This document shows, piece after piece, positions 1-7,720 of a stretch of 18,861 nt of DNA. Numbering within the stretch: the stretch's first letter is position 1; the number at the start of each line of letters is the position of its first letter. Location of the stretch: assembly GCA_027343785.1 (NCBI GenBank), contig DAHWKF010000067.1, positions 1-18,861 of the forward strand, given 5' to 3'. The stretch comes from Leptospirillum sp. (GTDB lineage: Bacteria > Nitrospirota > Leptospirillia > Leptospirillales > Leptospirillaceae). The notes under the pieces were generated by a model. That model ran no database searches. It was not told where the DNA came from and saw only the letters and a list, made by a program, of their open reading frames with translations. Both the position numbers and the translations under genes were made by a program.

Positions 1-170
1 GAAATAACAGGATTCAACAGATATTTGTCGTGCCTACCGGACCCGTTTTCCCGGGATGGCGACTGCAATTTTCAATCGTTCTAATATCGAAGATAGACGC
101 CAAAAAGTCAATTCATCCGGCGCACGACGGGCCGATTCGAGAAGAATCTCCCGATATGCGGCTATCAGTC

Positions 171-226
171 TTGACAGTACAGCCCTCCCTGTATTAGGTT
201 ATTAGGTAAATAATTTTATAACCTAA
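171..226 (+). promoter_or_regulatory. Promoter and probable operator of the nitrite/sulfite reductase gene
   Basis: A perfect -35 hexamer TTGACA lies at 171-176. A weak -10 (TATTAG at 192-197 or TTAGGT at 194-199) follows. A perfect 9-bp inverted repeat, TTAGGTTAT at 194-202 and ATAACCTAA at 218-226, covers the -10 and likely start site. The left arm also begins a direct repeat, ATTAGGT at 193-199 and 201-207. A symmetric site over the -10 is the usual arrangement for a repressor. The protein that binds is not identifiable from sequence. Confidence 0.6.
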
Positions 227-248
227 CTGATCGGGGAGCGTGTTTGCG

Positions 249-1889
249 ATGAGTCAGCCGGAGGAAACCAAGACGGCCAGTCATGAGCGGATCAAGGGTG
301 CCAGGAACCCTTGGGAAATGCTGCCCGAAATCCTCGACTATGCCCGACAGGGTTTCGGGGCCATTCCCGAAGAGGAGTTCAATATTCGCCTCCGGTGGTG
401 GGGTCTCTACCCCCAGGGGGACGGGGCGGGCACCAAGGGAGGGGTGGACCCGTTTTTCATGCTTCGGATCCGTATACCCGGGGGGCGGCTGACATCCGGC
501 CAGTTCCGGAAAATCGGCCAGATTTCCCGAAAACACGCCCGGGGAACGGCGGACGTGACCGTCCGGCAGAATATTCAGCTGCACTGGATTCCGGCAGAAG
601 CCCTTCCGGAGATTTTTTCCCAGCTGTCTTCCGAAGGGCTGACCAGCATGGGGGCATGCGGAGACGATACCCGAAATATCACCACCTGTCCGATGAGCGG
701 TCTGGATCCCCATCCCGAAAACAATTTTTCGGATCTGGTCGAAGAAGCGACGCGGGCCCTGAACGGAAATCCCGTTTTCTACAACCTGCCGAGAAAATTC
801 AAGATCACCCTCTGCGGATGCCCGTCTGAATGCACCTATCCAGAGATCAATGATGTCGGCATCACACCCGTCCGGCATCCGGATGGCCGATCGGGTTTCT
901 CCGTCCAGGTGGGTGGAGGCCTGTCGACACGACCGCATTTTGCCGTCCGGCTGCATTTTTTCCTGACGCGCGAACAGATCGTTCCGCTCCTGGTCGGCAT
1001 TGCCAGTCTCTTCCGGGATCAGGATGGATTGCGGCAAAAAAGGGAACGGGCCCGCCTCAAGTTTCTTTTTCTGGAACATGGATGGGACCGGGAGAGATTT
1101 GAGCGGGAGCTTTCCCGTTATCTGGAGTTTCTTCCGGAGGCCTGGGTTCCGGAACAACCTTTTCGGGCCCCTCAGATGGTCAGGGACCATACGGGGTTCC
1201 AGAAGCAGAAGGGGGAAAACCGGTTTGTCCTGGGAATCCCGTTGAACCAGGGGGTCTTGTCGCCAGATCTGGTCGACAGGATCGCATGGCTCTCAGAGAC
1301 TTATGGCGACAGTGAAATCCGTCTGACCCCCCAGCAAAACCTTCTCGTCCCCGGGATTTCGGGGCAAAAGATCGAAGAAGTCTCAGGCTTCCTGCAGGAA
1401 TGGGGACTGCCACCCGACGGGAACAACTACCTCTCCCGGACGGTCTCCTGTACCGGAAAAACCTTCTGCCGGCTCGCACTGGTGGAAACAAAAGACTGGT
1501 CCAGAACGCTGGCCGGGGAGCTGGATCAGCTGTACCCCCATCCCAGAAAACCGATAAACATCCATGTCACGGGATGTCCAAACGATTGCGGACAACAGCG
1601 GATTGCCGAAATCGGATTGCAGGGAGTCCAGTTCAAGGGGGCGGACGGATTGGTGCGTGACGGTTTTGACCTTTTTCTGGGCGGACAGACCGGTACATTG
1701 AAATCCTTCAACACGCGGACGGGTATCCGCATCGGTCAGGATCAGGCCCCCGCCCTTTTGTACAGACTGATCGGTCTTTATGAAGACAGTCCGGAAGAGG
1801 AGGAAAGCTTTCGGGATTTTGTCCTCCGGCAGGGGATCGAAAATCTGCGTGATCGTCTGAAAGAAGAGATTGCCTTGCAGGGAGAGTGA
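249..1889 (+). CDS. nirA: Ferredoxin-dependent nitrite/sulfite reductase (siroheme, 4Fe-4S)
   Basis: This soluble siroheme/4Fe-4S hemoprotein catalyses six-electron reduction of nitrite to ammonium, or of sulfite to sulfide. The protein has 546 residues, a normal length for the family, with two repeated reductase half-domains. The ferredoxin-like half around residues 50-110 carries TVRQNIQLHW, and LPRKFK and the EIND segment follow near residues 180-210. The cluster ligands are clear: C401-x5-C407 and C443-x3-C447. I chose ATG 249 because GGGGAG at 233-238 is well spaced for it; the in-frame GTG at 240 sits directly against that site. The gene is monocistronic, with its own operator-like promoter, and converges with a small membrane-protein gene 10 bp downstream. 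Nitrite versus sulfite as substrate cannot be settled from these motifs; the assimilatory nitrite role is inference. Confidence 0.9.
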   Translation: MSQPEETKTASHERIKGARNPWEMLPEILDYARQGFGAIPEEEFNIRLRWWGLYPQGDGAGTKGGVDPFFMLRIRIPGGRLTSGQFRKIGQISRKHARGTADVTVRQNIQLHWIPAEALPEIFSQLSSEGLTSMGACGDDTRNITTCPMSGLDPHPENNFSDLVEEATRALNGNPVFYNLPRKFKITLCGCPSECTYPEINDVGITPVRHPDGRSGFSVQVGGGLSTRPHFAVRLHFFLTREQIVPLLVGIASLFRDQDGLRQKRERARLKFLFLEHGWDRERFERELSRYLEFLPEAWVPEQPFRAPQMVRDHTGFQKQKGENRFVLGIPLNQGVLSPDLVDRIAWLSETYGDSEIRLTPQQNLLVPGISGQKIEEVSGFLQEWGLPPDGNNYLSRTVSCTGKTFCRLALVETKDWSRTLAGELDQLYPHPRKPINIHVTGCPNDCGQQRIAEIGLQGVQFKGADGLVRDGFDLFLGGQTGTLKSFNTRTGIRIGQDQAPALLYRLIGLYEDSPEEEESFRDFVLRQGIENLRDRLKEEIALQGE

Positions 1890-1899
1890 GGAGGAAGGG

Positions 1900-2091
1900 T
1901 CAGGAGTGGGTTGACCAGTACAGGACAAAGTAATAAAGCCCGATCAGAACGATCAGGATCCCCCCCTTGAACCACCTTCCATACGCCTGGGTATAAAGAG
2001 AAACCAGGATGGCAAGACTGACGAAAAGCAAGAGGATTCGCCAGTCAAACCGGGTATACCAGTCATCGGTCGGGGTAAGGGGAGTGGTCAT
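1900..2091 (-). CDS. Small two-helix membrane protein
   Basis: The 63-residue product has two hydrophobic helices (about residues 19-36 and 43-60) separated by a short basic turn (YGRWFKG), and a polar N-terminus containing DDWYTRFDW. No family is recognised. ATG 2091 is preferred; a TTG at 2118 would add nine residues but has no ribosome binding site, and even ATG 2091 has only a distant AGGG. The gene starts 38 bp after the desaturase stop on the same strand, so it is probably cotranscribed. A role alongside membrane-lipid desaturation is a positional guess. Confidence 0.6.
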   Translation of the reverse strand: MTTPLTPTDDWYTRFDWRILLLFVSLAILVSLYTQAYGRWFKGGILIVLIGLYYFVLYWSTHS

Positions 2092-2129
2092 CGGATATAT
2101 CACGACCCTGGATATCAAATTGGTCAGAA

Positions 2130-2978
2130 TTAACGAAGGTTCATCCGGGATCGCACCTTTTCCGTCAGCTTCAGAATCGGACGATGCAACCGCTCGTTCT
2201 TCTGTGCGATCTTTTCGAGCATTCCTGCCAATACCGCCTGGGGGGCGTTCCTGTCGTAGTCGGGAGCTTCCCGGGCCATCAGGATGGCCTTTCGCCGATA
2301 GTCCGTCATGGTATTGTGCAGCGGCATCTTGTAGCTGAAAATGACCTCCTCGATCATCGGCAGCACCTCCTTCTCAGGATTCTCCGTTGTACTGACGAAG
2401 GATTCCAGAAGCTGGCAGAAGAAGGAATAATGACGGGCCTCGTCTTTGGCAAGGTAATTTAACAGCTTGCCCAGAACCGGTTCCTGGACCCTCCTCCCGA
2501 GGGACTGGTAGTACATCTGCGTCGCCTTTTCCTGGAGCAGGGTATAGGTAAAGACCTGGACCGGTTCGGAAAATCCGATGGAGAAAGATTTCCGATTCTC
2601 CAGAATCATTCTTTCCTCCAGCACTTCCTCGGATGGTTCAATGCCGGACTTGAGCTGGTACATGGTCAGAACCTGGGCGTGCTTGTCCTCTTCGAATCCC
2701 CATCGCACGATAAACCGGAAAAGCTCCCGATTATGAATGGCCTCCTGTGTCGTCGGTGCTTCTTCAATGGGAAACAGTTTCTGGTATTCCTGAAAATATC
2801 CCGGAAGATGATCCTCGACGTATGAGACGAAAACAACTGCCCCCTTCTGACCTTCCGTCAGCAATTCCGGTTTCAGTTGTTCCCACGGAAGACCAGTAAA
2901 GCGGTTCCAGTTGGCGTCGTCGGCAATCTGGTTGAACGAAGTGACGATGGGCCTGAGGACGGATGTTTGAAGGTGCAC
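2130..2978 (-). CDS. Acyl-[acyl-carrier-protein] desaturase (soluble diiron)
   Basis: This soluble diiron enzyme of the plant stearoyl-ACP desaturase/mycobacterial DesA family introduces a cis double bond into acyl-ACP, using O2 and reduced ferredoxin. The 282-residue protein shows the ferritin-like four-helix ligand set: E55 (helix 1), the EEDKH motif at 96-100 (E97 and H100), E150 and DEARH at 179-183 (E180 and H183). Its length matches the bacterial members, which lack a transit peptide. The start is GTG 2978, supported by GGAAAGG six bases upstream on the coding strand. A small membrane-protein gene follows in the same direction. A perfect TATAAT on this strand (3041-3046) lies about 60 bases upstream. 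Regiospecificity and physiological substrate are unknown. Confusion with another diiron ferritin-like enzyme is possible but less likely. Confidence 0.85.
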   Translation of the reverse strand: MHLQTSVLRPIVTSFNQIADDANWNRFTGLPWEQLKPELLTEGQKGAVVFVSYVEDHLPGYFQEYQKLFPIEEAPTTQEAIHNRELFRFIVRWGFEEDKHAQVLTMYQLKSGIEPSEEVLEERMILENRKSFSIGFSEPVQVFTYTLLQEKATQMYYQSLGRRVQEPVLGKLLNYLAKDEARHYSFFCQLLESFVSTTENPEKEVLPMIEEVIFSYKMPLHNTMTDYRRKAILMAREAPDYDRNAPQAVLAGMLEKIAQKNERLHRPILKLTEKVRSRMNLR

Positions 2979-3353
2979 AAAAAACCTTTCCAGAATGGTT
3001 CTCTATTTAGACAAACTATTTTTAATAAGGCTAACGTTCAATTATAATCTTTGCCGTGAAGGATTGCTATATTTTTTTTCTGAAATGAACCAGCCATCAT
3101 AAGACGCCTTTCCGCATGCCCGATTTCCTTCCGAATACAGGGATTTCTCCGACCAGGCCACGAATGGGACCCGGCTTTTTTCGACCCCATGACAGGAAAA
3201 AATTATGTTAGAATGGCCGAATCATCCAAATAATTTGTTTTCAGGTAACGCTCCTTGATCTGTCGGAAGATGGTTCTTGTGAAAATCTGTTCATCACTGT
3301 AATGGCAGAACGAGGCCCGATTGGACTTCTCCGGATATTCATCAAAACCAATC
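2979..3353. other. Intergenic region between divergent desaturase and glgA genes
   Basis: These 375 bases between divergent genes hold no convincing ORF. The desaturase side (2990-3080) is AT-rich and holds the candidate -10 on the minus strand. The glgA side has T-rich and A-rich runs (3177-3182, 3198-3204) and TTAGAAT near 3211, but no good -35/-10 pair. No strong hairpin terminator, tRNA or known riboswitch motif was seen. Confidence 0.5.
3041..3046 (-). promoter_or_regulatory. Candidate -10 element for the desaturase operon
   Basis: The minus strand reads TATAAT here, about 62 bases before the GTG start of the desaturase. The -35 region at the usual distance is poor (TAGCAA-like). The surrounding ATTATAAT reads as TATAAT on both strands, so direction is not certain. 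Confidence 0.4.
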
Positions 3354-4811
3354 ATGAAGATTCTCTTTCTCTCTTCGGAAGTCTCGCCATATTCGAAGAG
3401 CGGAGGCCTGGCTGATGTCGCCGGGGCCCTGCCGGAAGCTATCGTGTCCGATCACAATGTTGACCTCCGTGTTGTGACTACGGCGTTCGGAGGAATCCGT
3501 CGACTGGACGGAATCACACTCAAAAAAGATATCAACTTTGAGCTTCCAGGTGGTATGGGGAAGACGGAAGTTTTTACCGCACGGACCAAAGGAGGTGTTC
3601 CCGTCACCTTCCTGAATCCCGGCAACCTGTTTGAAAGACCCGGATTGTATGGAGAAAACGGCCTGGACTACCCCGATAACTTTGAGCGTTTCGTGTTATG
3701 GAGTTATGCCGTCCGGGGATGGATCAAAGACGAAGGCTTTTTTCCCGATATCGTGCATGGAAATGACTGGCAGACAGGTCTGTTCATGGCTCTCATGGAA
3801 TACTGGAGAGTGACAGACAAGGCATGGGAAACAGTCGCTTCACTATTCACCATCCACAACCTGGCCTACAAGGGGCTGTTTCCGATAGAGAATTTGCCCC
3901 TCACAGGGCTGCCGCCATCGTACGGCCATTTTTCCCGGCTCGAATTCCACGGAAAAATGGCCTTTATAAAAGGTGGAATATGCTGTTCAGAGATGCTTTC
4001 CACGGTGAGCCCTTCTTACCGGGAGGAAGTTCTCGAAGAGCCCTTGGGAGAAGGTCTTAGCGGTGCTCTCGCTAACAGAAGAGAGCAGTTTGTCGGAATC
4101 CTGAACGGAATCGACGACGCTCTCTGGAACCCGGAAAACGATCCCTTCCTCCGGACACGTTATTCGCTTCATGACCTGTCCGGAAAAGCCGACTGCAAGA
4201 AAGTACTTCTGGAAGCATTTGGTCTGGATCCCACCTTTTCAGGTCCCTTGTTCGGCATGGTGACGCGGCTGACTGGCCAGAAAGGGGTCGATCTCGCGGT
4301 AGACGGAGTGGAGAAACTGCTCGAAACCGGGGTTGATTTCCGGTTGGTCATTCTGGGTTCAGGGGAACCCCTGCTGGAAGAGAAGACCATCCGGTTGTCC
4401 AGAGCCTTCAGACAGAAAGTCGGCGTCCGGATAGGCTTTGATGATCCTTTGGCTCACAGGATCATGGCAGGGTCAGACTTCTTCCTGATGCCTTCCCGTT
4501 TTGAACCTTGCGGTCTTTCCCAGATGTATGCCATGAGATACGGGACAATTCCGGTCGTGAATCCCACAGGGGGACTCAAGGATACGGTCGATCCCTCAGA
4601 GGCCGGGATCTGGCTGGATGATTTGTCGGAGGCGGGAGTGATGGCCGGCATCCACAAGGCGATCGGCCTTTTCCAGGACAAAGCCCGGCTCAAAAAGCAG
4701 ATCGTCGATGCCATGCGAAAAAATAACAGCTGGAAAGCGAGGGCAGGGGATTATATGGAAACCTACCGGAAAGCGATCGGGATCCGCCGAAAAATCACTG
4801 GTCTTTCGTAA
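3354..4811 (+). CDS. glgA: Glycogen synthase (ADP-glucose, GT5)
   Basis: This cytoplasmic GT5 enzyme transfers glucose from ADP-glucose to the non-reducing end of alpha-1,4-glucan. From ATG 3354 the product has 485 residues, typical for GlgA. It opens with MKILFLSSEV and the ADP-glucose-binding KSGGLADV at 15-22. HGNDWQTG and HNLAYKG follow in the N-terminal Rossmann domain. The C-terminal domain has RLTGQKGVDL and PSRFEPCGLSQMYAMRYGT, with the catalytic Glu in EPCG, then PTGGLKDTV. ATG 3354 matches the family start but lacks a good ribosome binding site. An in-frame TTG at 3321 has GAGG five bases upstream and would add 11 residues, so the true start is open. Other glycogen genes are not adjacent. 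The 3' end overlaps a convergent small gene by 17 bp. Confidence 0.95.
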   Translation: MKILFLSSEVSPYSKSGGLADVAGALPEAIVSDHNVDLRVVTTAFGGIRRLDGITLKKDINFELPGGMGKTEVFTARTKGGVPVTFLNPGNLFERPGLYGENGLDYPDNFERFVLWSYAVRGWIKDEGFFPDIVHGNDWQTGLFMALMEYWRVTDKAWETVASLFTIHNLAYKGLFPIENLPLTGLPPSYGHFSRLEFHGKMAFIKGGICCSEMLSTVSPSYREEVLEEPLGEGLSGALANRREQFVGILNGIDDALWNPENDPFLRTRYSLHDLSGKADCKKVLLEAFGLDPTFSGPLFGMVTRLTGQKGVDLAVDGVEKLLETGVDFRLVILGSGEPLLEEKTIRLSRAFRQKVGVRIGFDDPLAHRIMAGSDFFLMPSRFEPCGLSQMYAMRYGTIPVVNPTGGLKDTVDPSEAGIWLDDLSEAGVMAGIHKAIGLFQDKARLKKQIVDAMRKNNSWKARAGDYMETYRKAIGIRRKITGLS

Positions 4812-4932
4812 CTACCCGGATCGCCCGGAAGATGGCAAGAATTCCCAGTACCAGAATCGTTCCCACTCCGAAAACGACAATATAGTCGAAAGGCCCCCAG
4901 CCGCTGATTCCCGAAGACTGTATGGTTCCCAT
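4795..4932 (-). CDS. 45-residue single-helix membrane protein downstream of the Crp/Fnr gene
   Basis: This short gene reads ATG at 4932 to TGA at 4795. The product begins MGTIQSSGISGWGPFDYIVV, has one hydrophobic helix at about residues 17-35, and ends in a basic tail (FRAIRVVTKDQ). A strong ribosome binding site, GGGAGG, lies just before the ATG and overlaps the end of the upstream regulator gene; the gap between the two genes is 14 bases. The product would be a bitopic inner-membrane protein with a positive cytoplasmic tail. Its size resembles small accessory subunits of respiratory complexes, but no family is recognised. The last 17 bases overlap the glgA 3' end on the opposite strand. Confidence 0.65.
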   Translation of the reverse strand: MGTIQSSGISGWGPFDYIVVFGVGTILVLGILAIFRAIRVVTKDQ

Positions 4933-4946
4933 TTTCCTCCCTTTCT

Positions 4947-5660
4947 TTAGGAGAAGCTTCCGAGACTTTCTCGCCTCAACTTGTTTTCATTGAGGATGTA
5001 TATCCGGTTATCCGCCACCCTGATCAGCTCCGCCTGGATAAAGGCCCCCAATGACCGGGAAACGGTTTCCCGGGAAACGCCCGACAGGGATGCCAGCTCT
5101 TGTCGGGTAAACCGGTCATGGATGTAGGGGATTTCGCCTTCCGGCTGCACGCCTTCTTTTTCATAAATTGTCAGCAAGGTCCTGGCAATTTTTGCAAACG
5201 AGTCCGCAAAAGCCATGTGAATCAGTTTTTCGTCTGTCTTCCTGATCCGCTGGCCCATGACGGCAAGCATCCGGAGAGCAAACTCCGGATAGGTGACAAA
5301 GAACCGCAGAAAGTCACTTTTTTCGATAGACAGGACGCTTGTGGGTTCGATGGCGGTAACGGTGGCACTGCGGGTATCGTCATCGAGAAGGGCGATTTCG
5401 CCAAAAAAATCCGAGGGGTATCCGATAGACACGATAATCTCTCGTCCTTCGGCATCTTCGGTGGAAATCTTGACAGATCCCGAAACGATCACAAAAAGCT
5501 CCATCCCCCGGTCGAATTCCTGGATGATTTTCTGACCGGACCGGTAATGCCGGAGACGAACGATCTTTTCAAGGGATTCCACTTCGTCCGGCTTGAGGGA
5601 TTTGAAAAGGTCGACTGACTTGAATGCCTGAAGGAGTTCGGAAAGTTCTGGATTCGTCAT
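4947..5660 (-). CDS. Crp/Fnr-family transcriptional regulator
   Basis: This 237-residue cytoplasmic DNA-binding regulator has an N-terminal cNMP-binding beta-roll (about residues 18-130), a dimerisation helix (about 130-160) and a winged helix (about 165-232). The HTH carries FTRQELASLSGVSRETVSR (184-202). The phosphate-binding cassette reads FFGEIALLDDDTRSAT, with G87-E88 and R97-S98, the positions used by E. coli CRP to hold cyclic-nucleotide phosphate. The protein contains no cysteine at all, which rules out an Fnr-type iron-sulfur sensor and makes a thiol sensor unlikely. The start is ATG 5660 with AGGGA upstream; a minus-strand -10-like TATATT at 5698-5703 is possible. It is cotranscribed with the 45-residue membrane protein. 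The ligand is not proven, but the class III cyclase at 13830 makes cAMP or cGMP a reasonable candidate. Confidence 0.9.
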   Translation of the reverse strand: MTNPELSELLQAFKSVDLFKSLKPDEVESLEKIVRLRHYRSGQKIIQEFDRGMELFVIVSGSVKISTEDAEGREIIVSIGYPSDFFGEIALLDDDTRSATVTAIEPTSVLSIEKSDFLRFFVTYPEFALRMLAVMGQRIRKTDEKLIHMAFADSFAKIARTLLTIYEKEGVQPEGEIPYIHDRFTRQELASLSGVSRETVSRSLGAFIQAELIRVADNRIYILNENKLRRESLGSFS

Positions 5661-6063
5661 TCGGTCCCTGCGTATTGGTCATTCGTTATTTCCAGACAAT
5701 ATAGCCTTTCGTGCTCACTTAAATGATCATTGTATCCCGGTTTCCTCGAAATGCCAACTGTTGCCACCGCGCAAAACCTGACGGATTGGGATCAACTTGT
5801 TTCTCAAGAAATATCTTCCGAAGAGAAGTCATGACCATCAGGCATCAGCGGCCCATGGGAAACAGTCACATAAATTTTATTTGTCTTTCCCGGAATTATC
5901 TGATATTAATGTCGTGCATTTATACGAAAATTCAGGAATGGTTTCCTCGCGTCTTCTGTTTTTGTCCGGAACCTCCGGCATGTCCGGGCATGATACTTAT
6001 ATTTCTTGGGTCCACAGGCTGACATTCGGCGACATTGAATGGCCTTAATAAGGAGGCTCTTTT
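5661..6063. other. Intergenic region between divergent regulator and transglycosylase genes
   Basis: These 403 bases contain open frames without a plausible start or family, so I see no gene. A perfect 10-bp palindrome AATGATCATT lies at 5722-5731, around the -35 position expected for the regulator gene if TATATT at 5698-5703 (minus strand) is its -10. That location would suit autoregulation. Repeated TCCGG motifs occur at 5964-5988. AAGGAGG at 6050-6056 is the ribosome binding site of the next gene. Confidence 0.45.
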
Positions 6064-7482
6064 TTGATCAGAACACGAACAGGAAAGATTCTGGCCCTGG
6101 GTTCCACTTTTTTTCTCCTGGTATCCGGTTGTTCCACCGTTTCCCATCCAGGCTCCCCGGACTCCTCATCTTCTGTGACCCAGACGGTCACTCCACCCCT
6201 GATCCCCAGTCCTCCTCCGGATCAGATATCCAAGACCCCCGGGCCGATGGCGAAAAAATCAGATGGGACTTCCCTTACGTCTTCCCCGGTTGATCAGTTG
6301 CAGAAAAAACAGCTGGAAAAACCCTTTTTCATGCGGATTCCGGACGACCCCAGCATCGAATGGTATGGCACGTATTTTCAGACCGTCGCCCGCAGTCATT
6401 TTTCTGTCTGGCTTTCCCGGTCGACCCGCTATCTTCCCATGATGAAAGCTGTTTTTCGGGAAGAAGGCCTTCCGGAAGACCTCGTCTATTTGTCCCTGAT
6501 TGAAAGCGGGTTCAGTCCCCGGGCCTATTCCTACTCAAGGGCCGCAGGCCTCTGGCAGTTCATGCGAGGGACTGGCCGAAAGTACGGTCTCAGGGTCAAT
6601 GCCTGGATTGACCAGAGACGGGACCCTCTTCTTTCGACCCGGGCCGCGGCAAATTATCTGAAAGATCTTTACACGGAATTCCATTCATGGAGTCTGGCGC
6701 TTGCAGCCTACAACGCCGGTGAAGGCAAAATGGCGAATGCAGTTGCCGATACCGGTACGAAGGATTATTGGGAAATCAGAAATTCGAACTCGATCTCGAA
6801 CGAAACAAAGGACTATGTTCCGAAGTTTCTGGCGGCTATGAAGATTGCGAAAGACCCTTCACGGTACGGGTTTGCAAATATTGATTACCAGCCCCCGCTG
6901 GAAACCGAATCGGTCGCTTTGCACCATCCGGCGGAAATCCGCGTTCTCGCCAGGGCCGCAGGCGTATCCCTTTCCACATTCAGAAAATTGAATCCGGAAT
7001 TTACGCGTTGGGCGACGCCCCCCCACATGTCTTCTGTATCAGTGAATATTCCTGCAGGCAAACAGTCGATGTTTCTGGCAAACCTGGCCCATCTCCCAAA
7101 AACTTCCCGCCATGACCTCTATGCCGATGCCAATGGCGGAGTCCATACGATCCGGCCCGGAGAGTCGTTGTGGACTATTTCGCGACGGTATCGCGTTCCC
7201 ATGCAGGCCTTGATGGATGCCAACGGACTGACAAGCACTTCGATCATCCATACCGGAAAACGAATTGTGATTCCCGTATCCTATGCCTCCAACAGATATC
7301 GCCACGGGTCTGTTCATGAAGGCTCCAATCGATGGATGCGGCACAGAATCCGCCGGGGCGAGTCCCTTTTTGCCCTGGCGAAAAGATTCCGGACAACCAT
7401 TTCTGCAATCCGGAGCAAGAACCATCTTTTCGGGCGTTCTTTCCTAAGGGAAGGACAAACCATCATGGTACCGGCAAGATAA
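6064..7482 (+). CDS. mltD: MltD-like membrane-bound lytic transglycosylase with two LysM domains
   Basis: This peptidoglycan lytic transglycosylase cleaves MurNAc-GlcNAc with formation of 1,6-anhydro-MurNAc. The 472-residue protein has a lipoprotein signal with lipobox VSGC (lipidated C23), then a Ser/Pro-rich linker to about residue 70. The SLT domain (about 130-230) has the catalytic glutamate E147 in LSLIESGFSP, AGLWQFMRGTG, and AAYNAGEG. Two LysM peptidoglycan-binding modules follow at about 361-404 and 428-471. The order SLT then LysM matches E. coli MltD. The start is TTG 6064: AAGGAGG lies seven bases upstream and the signal peptide begins there. A strong terminator follows, so the gene is monocistronic. 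It is probably a periplasm-facing outer-membrane lipoprotein, active in wall remodelling. Confidence 0.93.
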   Translation: MIRTRTGKILALGSTFFLLVSGCSTVSHPGSPDSSSSVTQTVTPPLIPSPPPDQISKTPGPMAKKSDGTSLTSSPVDQLQKKQLEKPFFMRIPDDPSIEWYGTYFQTVARSHFSVWLSRSTRYLPMMKAVFREEGLPEDLVYLSLIESGFSPRAYSYSRAAGLWQFMRGTGRKYGLRVNAWIDQRRDPLLSTRAAANYLKDLYTEFHSWSLALAAYNAGEGKMANAVADTGTKDYWEIRNSNSISNETKDYVPKFLAAMKIAKDPSRYGFANIDYQPPLETESVALHHPAEIRVLARAAGVSLSTFRKLNPEFTRWATPPHMSSVSVNIPAGKQSMFLANLAHLPKTSRHDLYADANGGVHTIRPGESLWTISRRYRVPMQALMDANGLTSTSIIHTGKRIVIPVSYASNRYRHGSVHEGSNRWMRHRIRRGESLFALAKRFRTTISAIRSKNHLFGRSFLREGQTIMVPAR

Positions 7483-7518
7483 AACACCCATAGTGACGCT
7501 TATCTTTTCAATCCCATG

Positions 7519-7542
7519 GGGGCTCTTCGGAGCCCCTTTTTT
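7519..7542 (+). terminator. Rho-independent terminator of the transglycosylase gene
   Basis: Perfect 7-bp stem GGGGCTC/GAGCCCC closes a TTCG loop, followed by six T. The C(UUCG)G closing arrangement is the extra-stable tetraloop. It lies 36 bases after the stop codon at 7482. Confidence 0.95.
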
Positions 7543-7679
7543 CGGCGTTGAAATCGGGGTTGAGTCCAGGATGGACGGACCTGGGTTCGACACCGGAAAC
7601 ACACAAATCCTGATACCCGATAAAACCGGGGAACTTGAGAATCACCCCCCAAAGATCTGAGACAACTCTCATGCAAGAA

Positions 7680-7718
7680 GCAAAAACGGGGTCATTTTCC
7701 GAGTGACCCCGTTTTTGC
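7680..7718. terminator. Bidirectional terminator, mainly for the minus-strand TPR/ferredoxin operon
   Basis: A perfect 15-bp inverted repeat (7680-7694 with 7704-7718) surrounds a 9-base loop. The GC core GGGGTCA/TGACCCC is flanked by five A on the left and five T on the right, so it can terminate transcription in both directions. It sits immediately beyond the stop codon at 7721 of the minus-strand operon. Confidence 0.93.
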
Positions 7719-7720
7719 CA

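Noticed and set aside
216..1190. 324-codon open frame antisense to the nitrite/sulfite reductase
   Set aside because: It lies wholly opposite a clear siroheme reductase gene, has low-complexity Pro/Arg/Gly content, no recognisable domain, and covers the operator.
3277..3298. TGTGA half-site upstream of glgA as a CRP site
   Set aside because: The second half (GTTCA) does not match TCACA, so the symmetry expected for a CRP dimer is missing.
5723..6048. Two overlapping plus-strand open frames before the transglycosylase gene
   Set aside because: No good start sites, no domain, and irregular composition; the region is better read as intergenic.
7560..7610. tRNA-like T-arm motif GGTTCGA
   Set aside because: The flanking bases do not form a T stem, and no acceptor, D or anticodon arms can be placed at the right distances.
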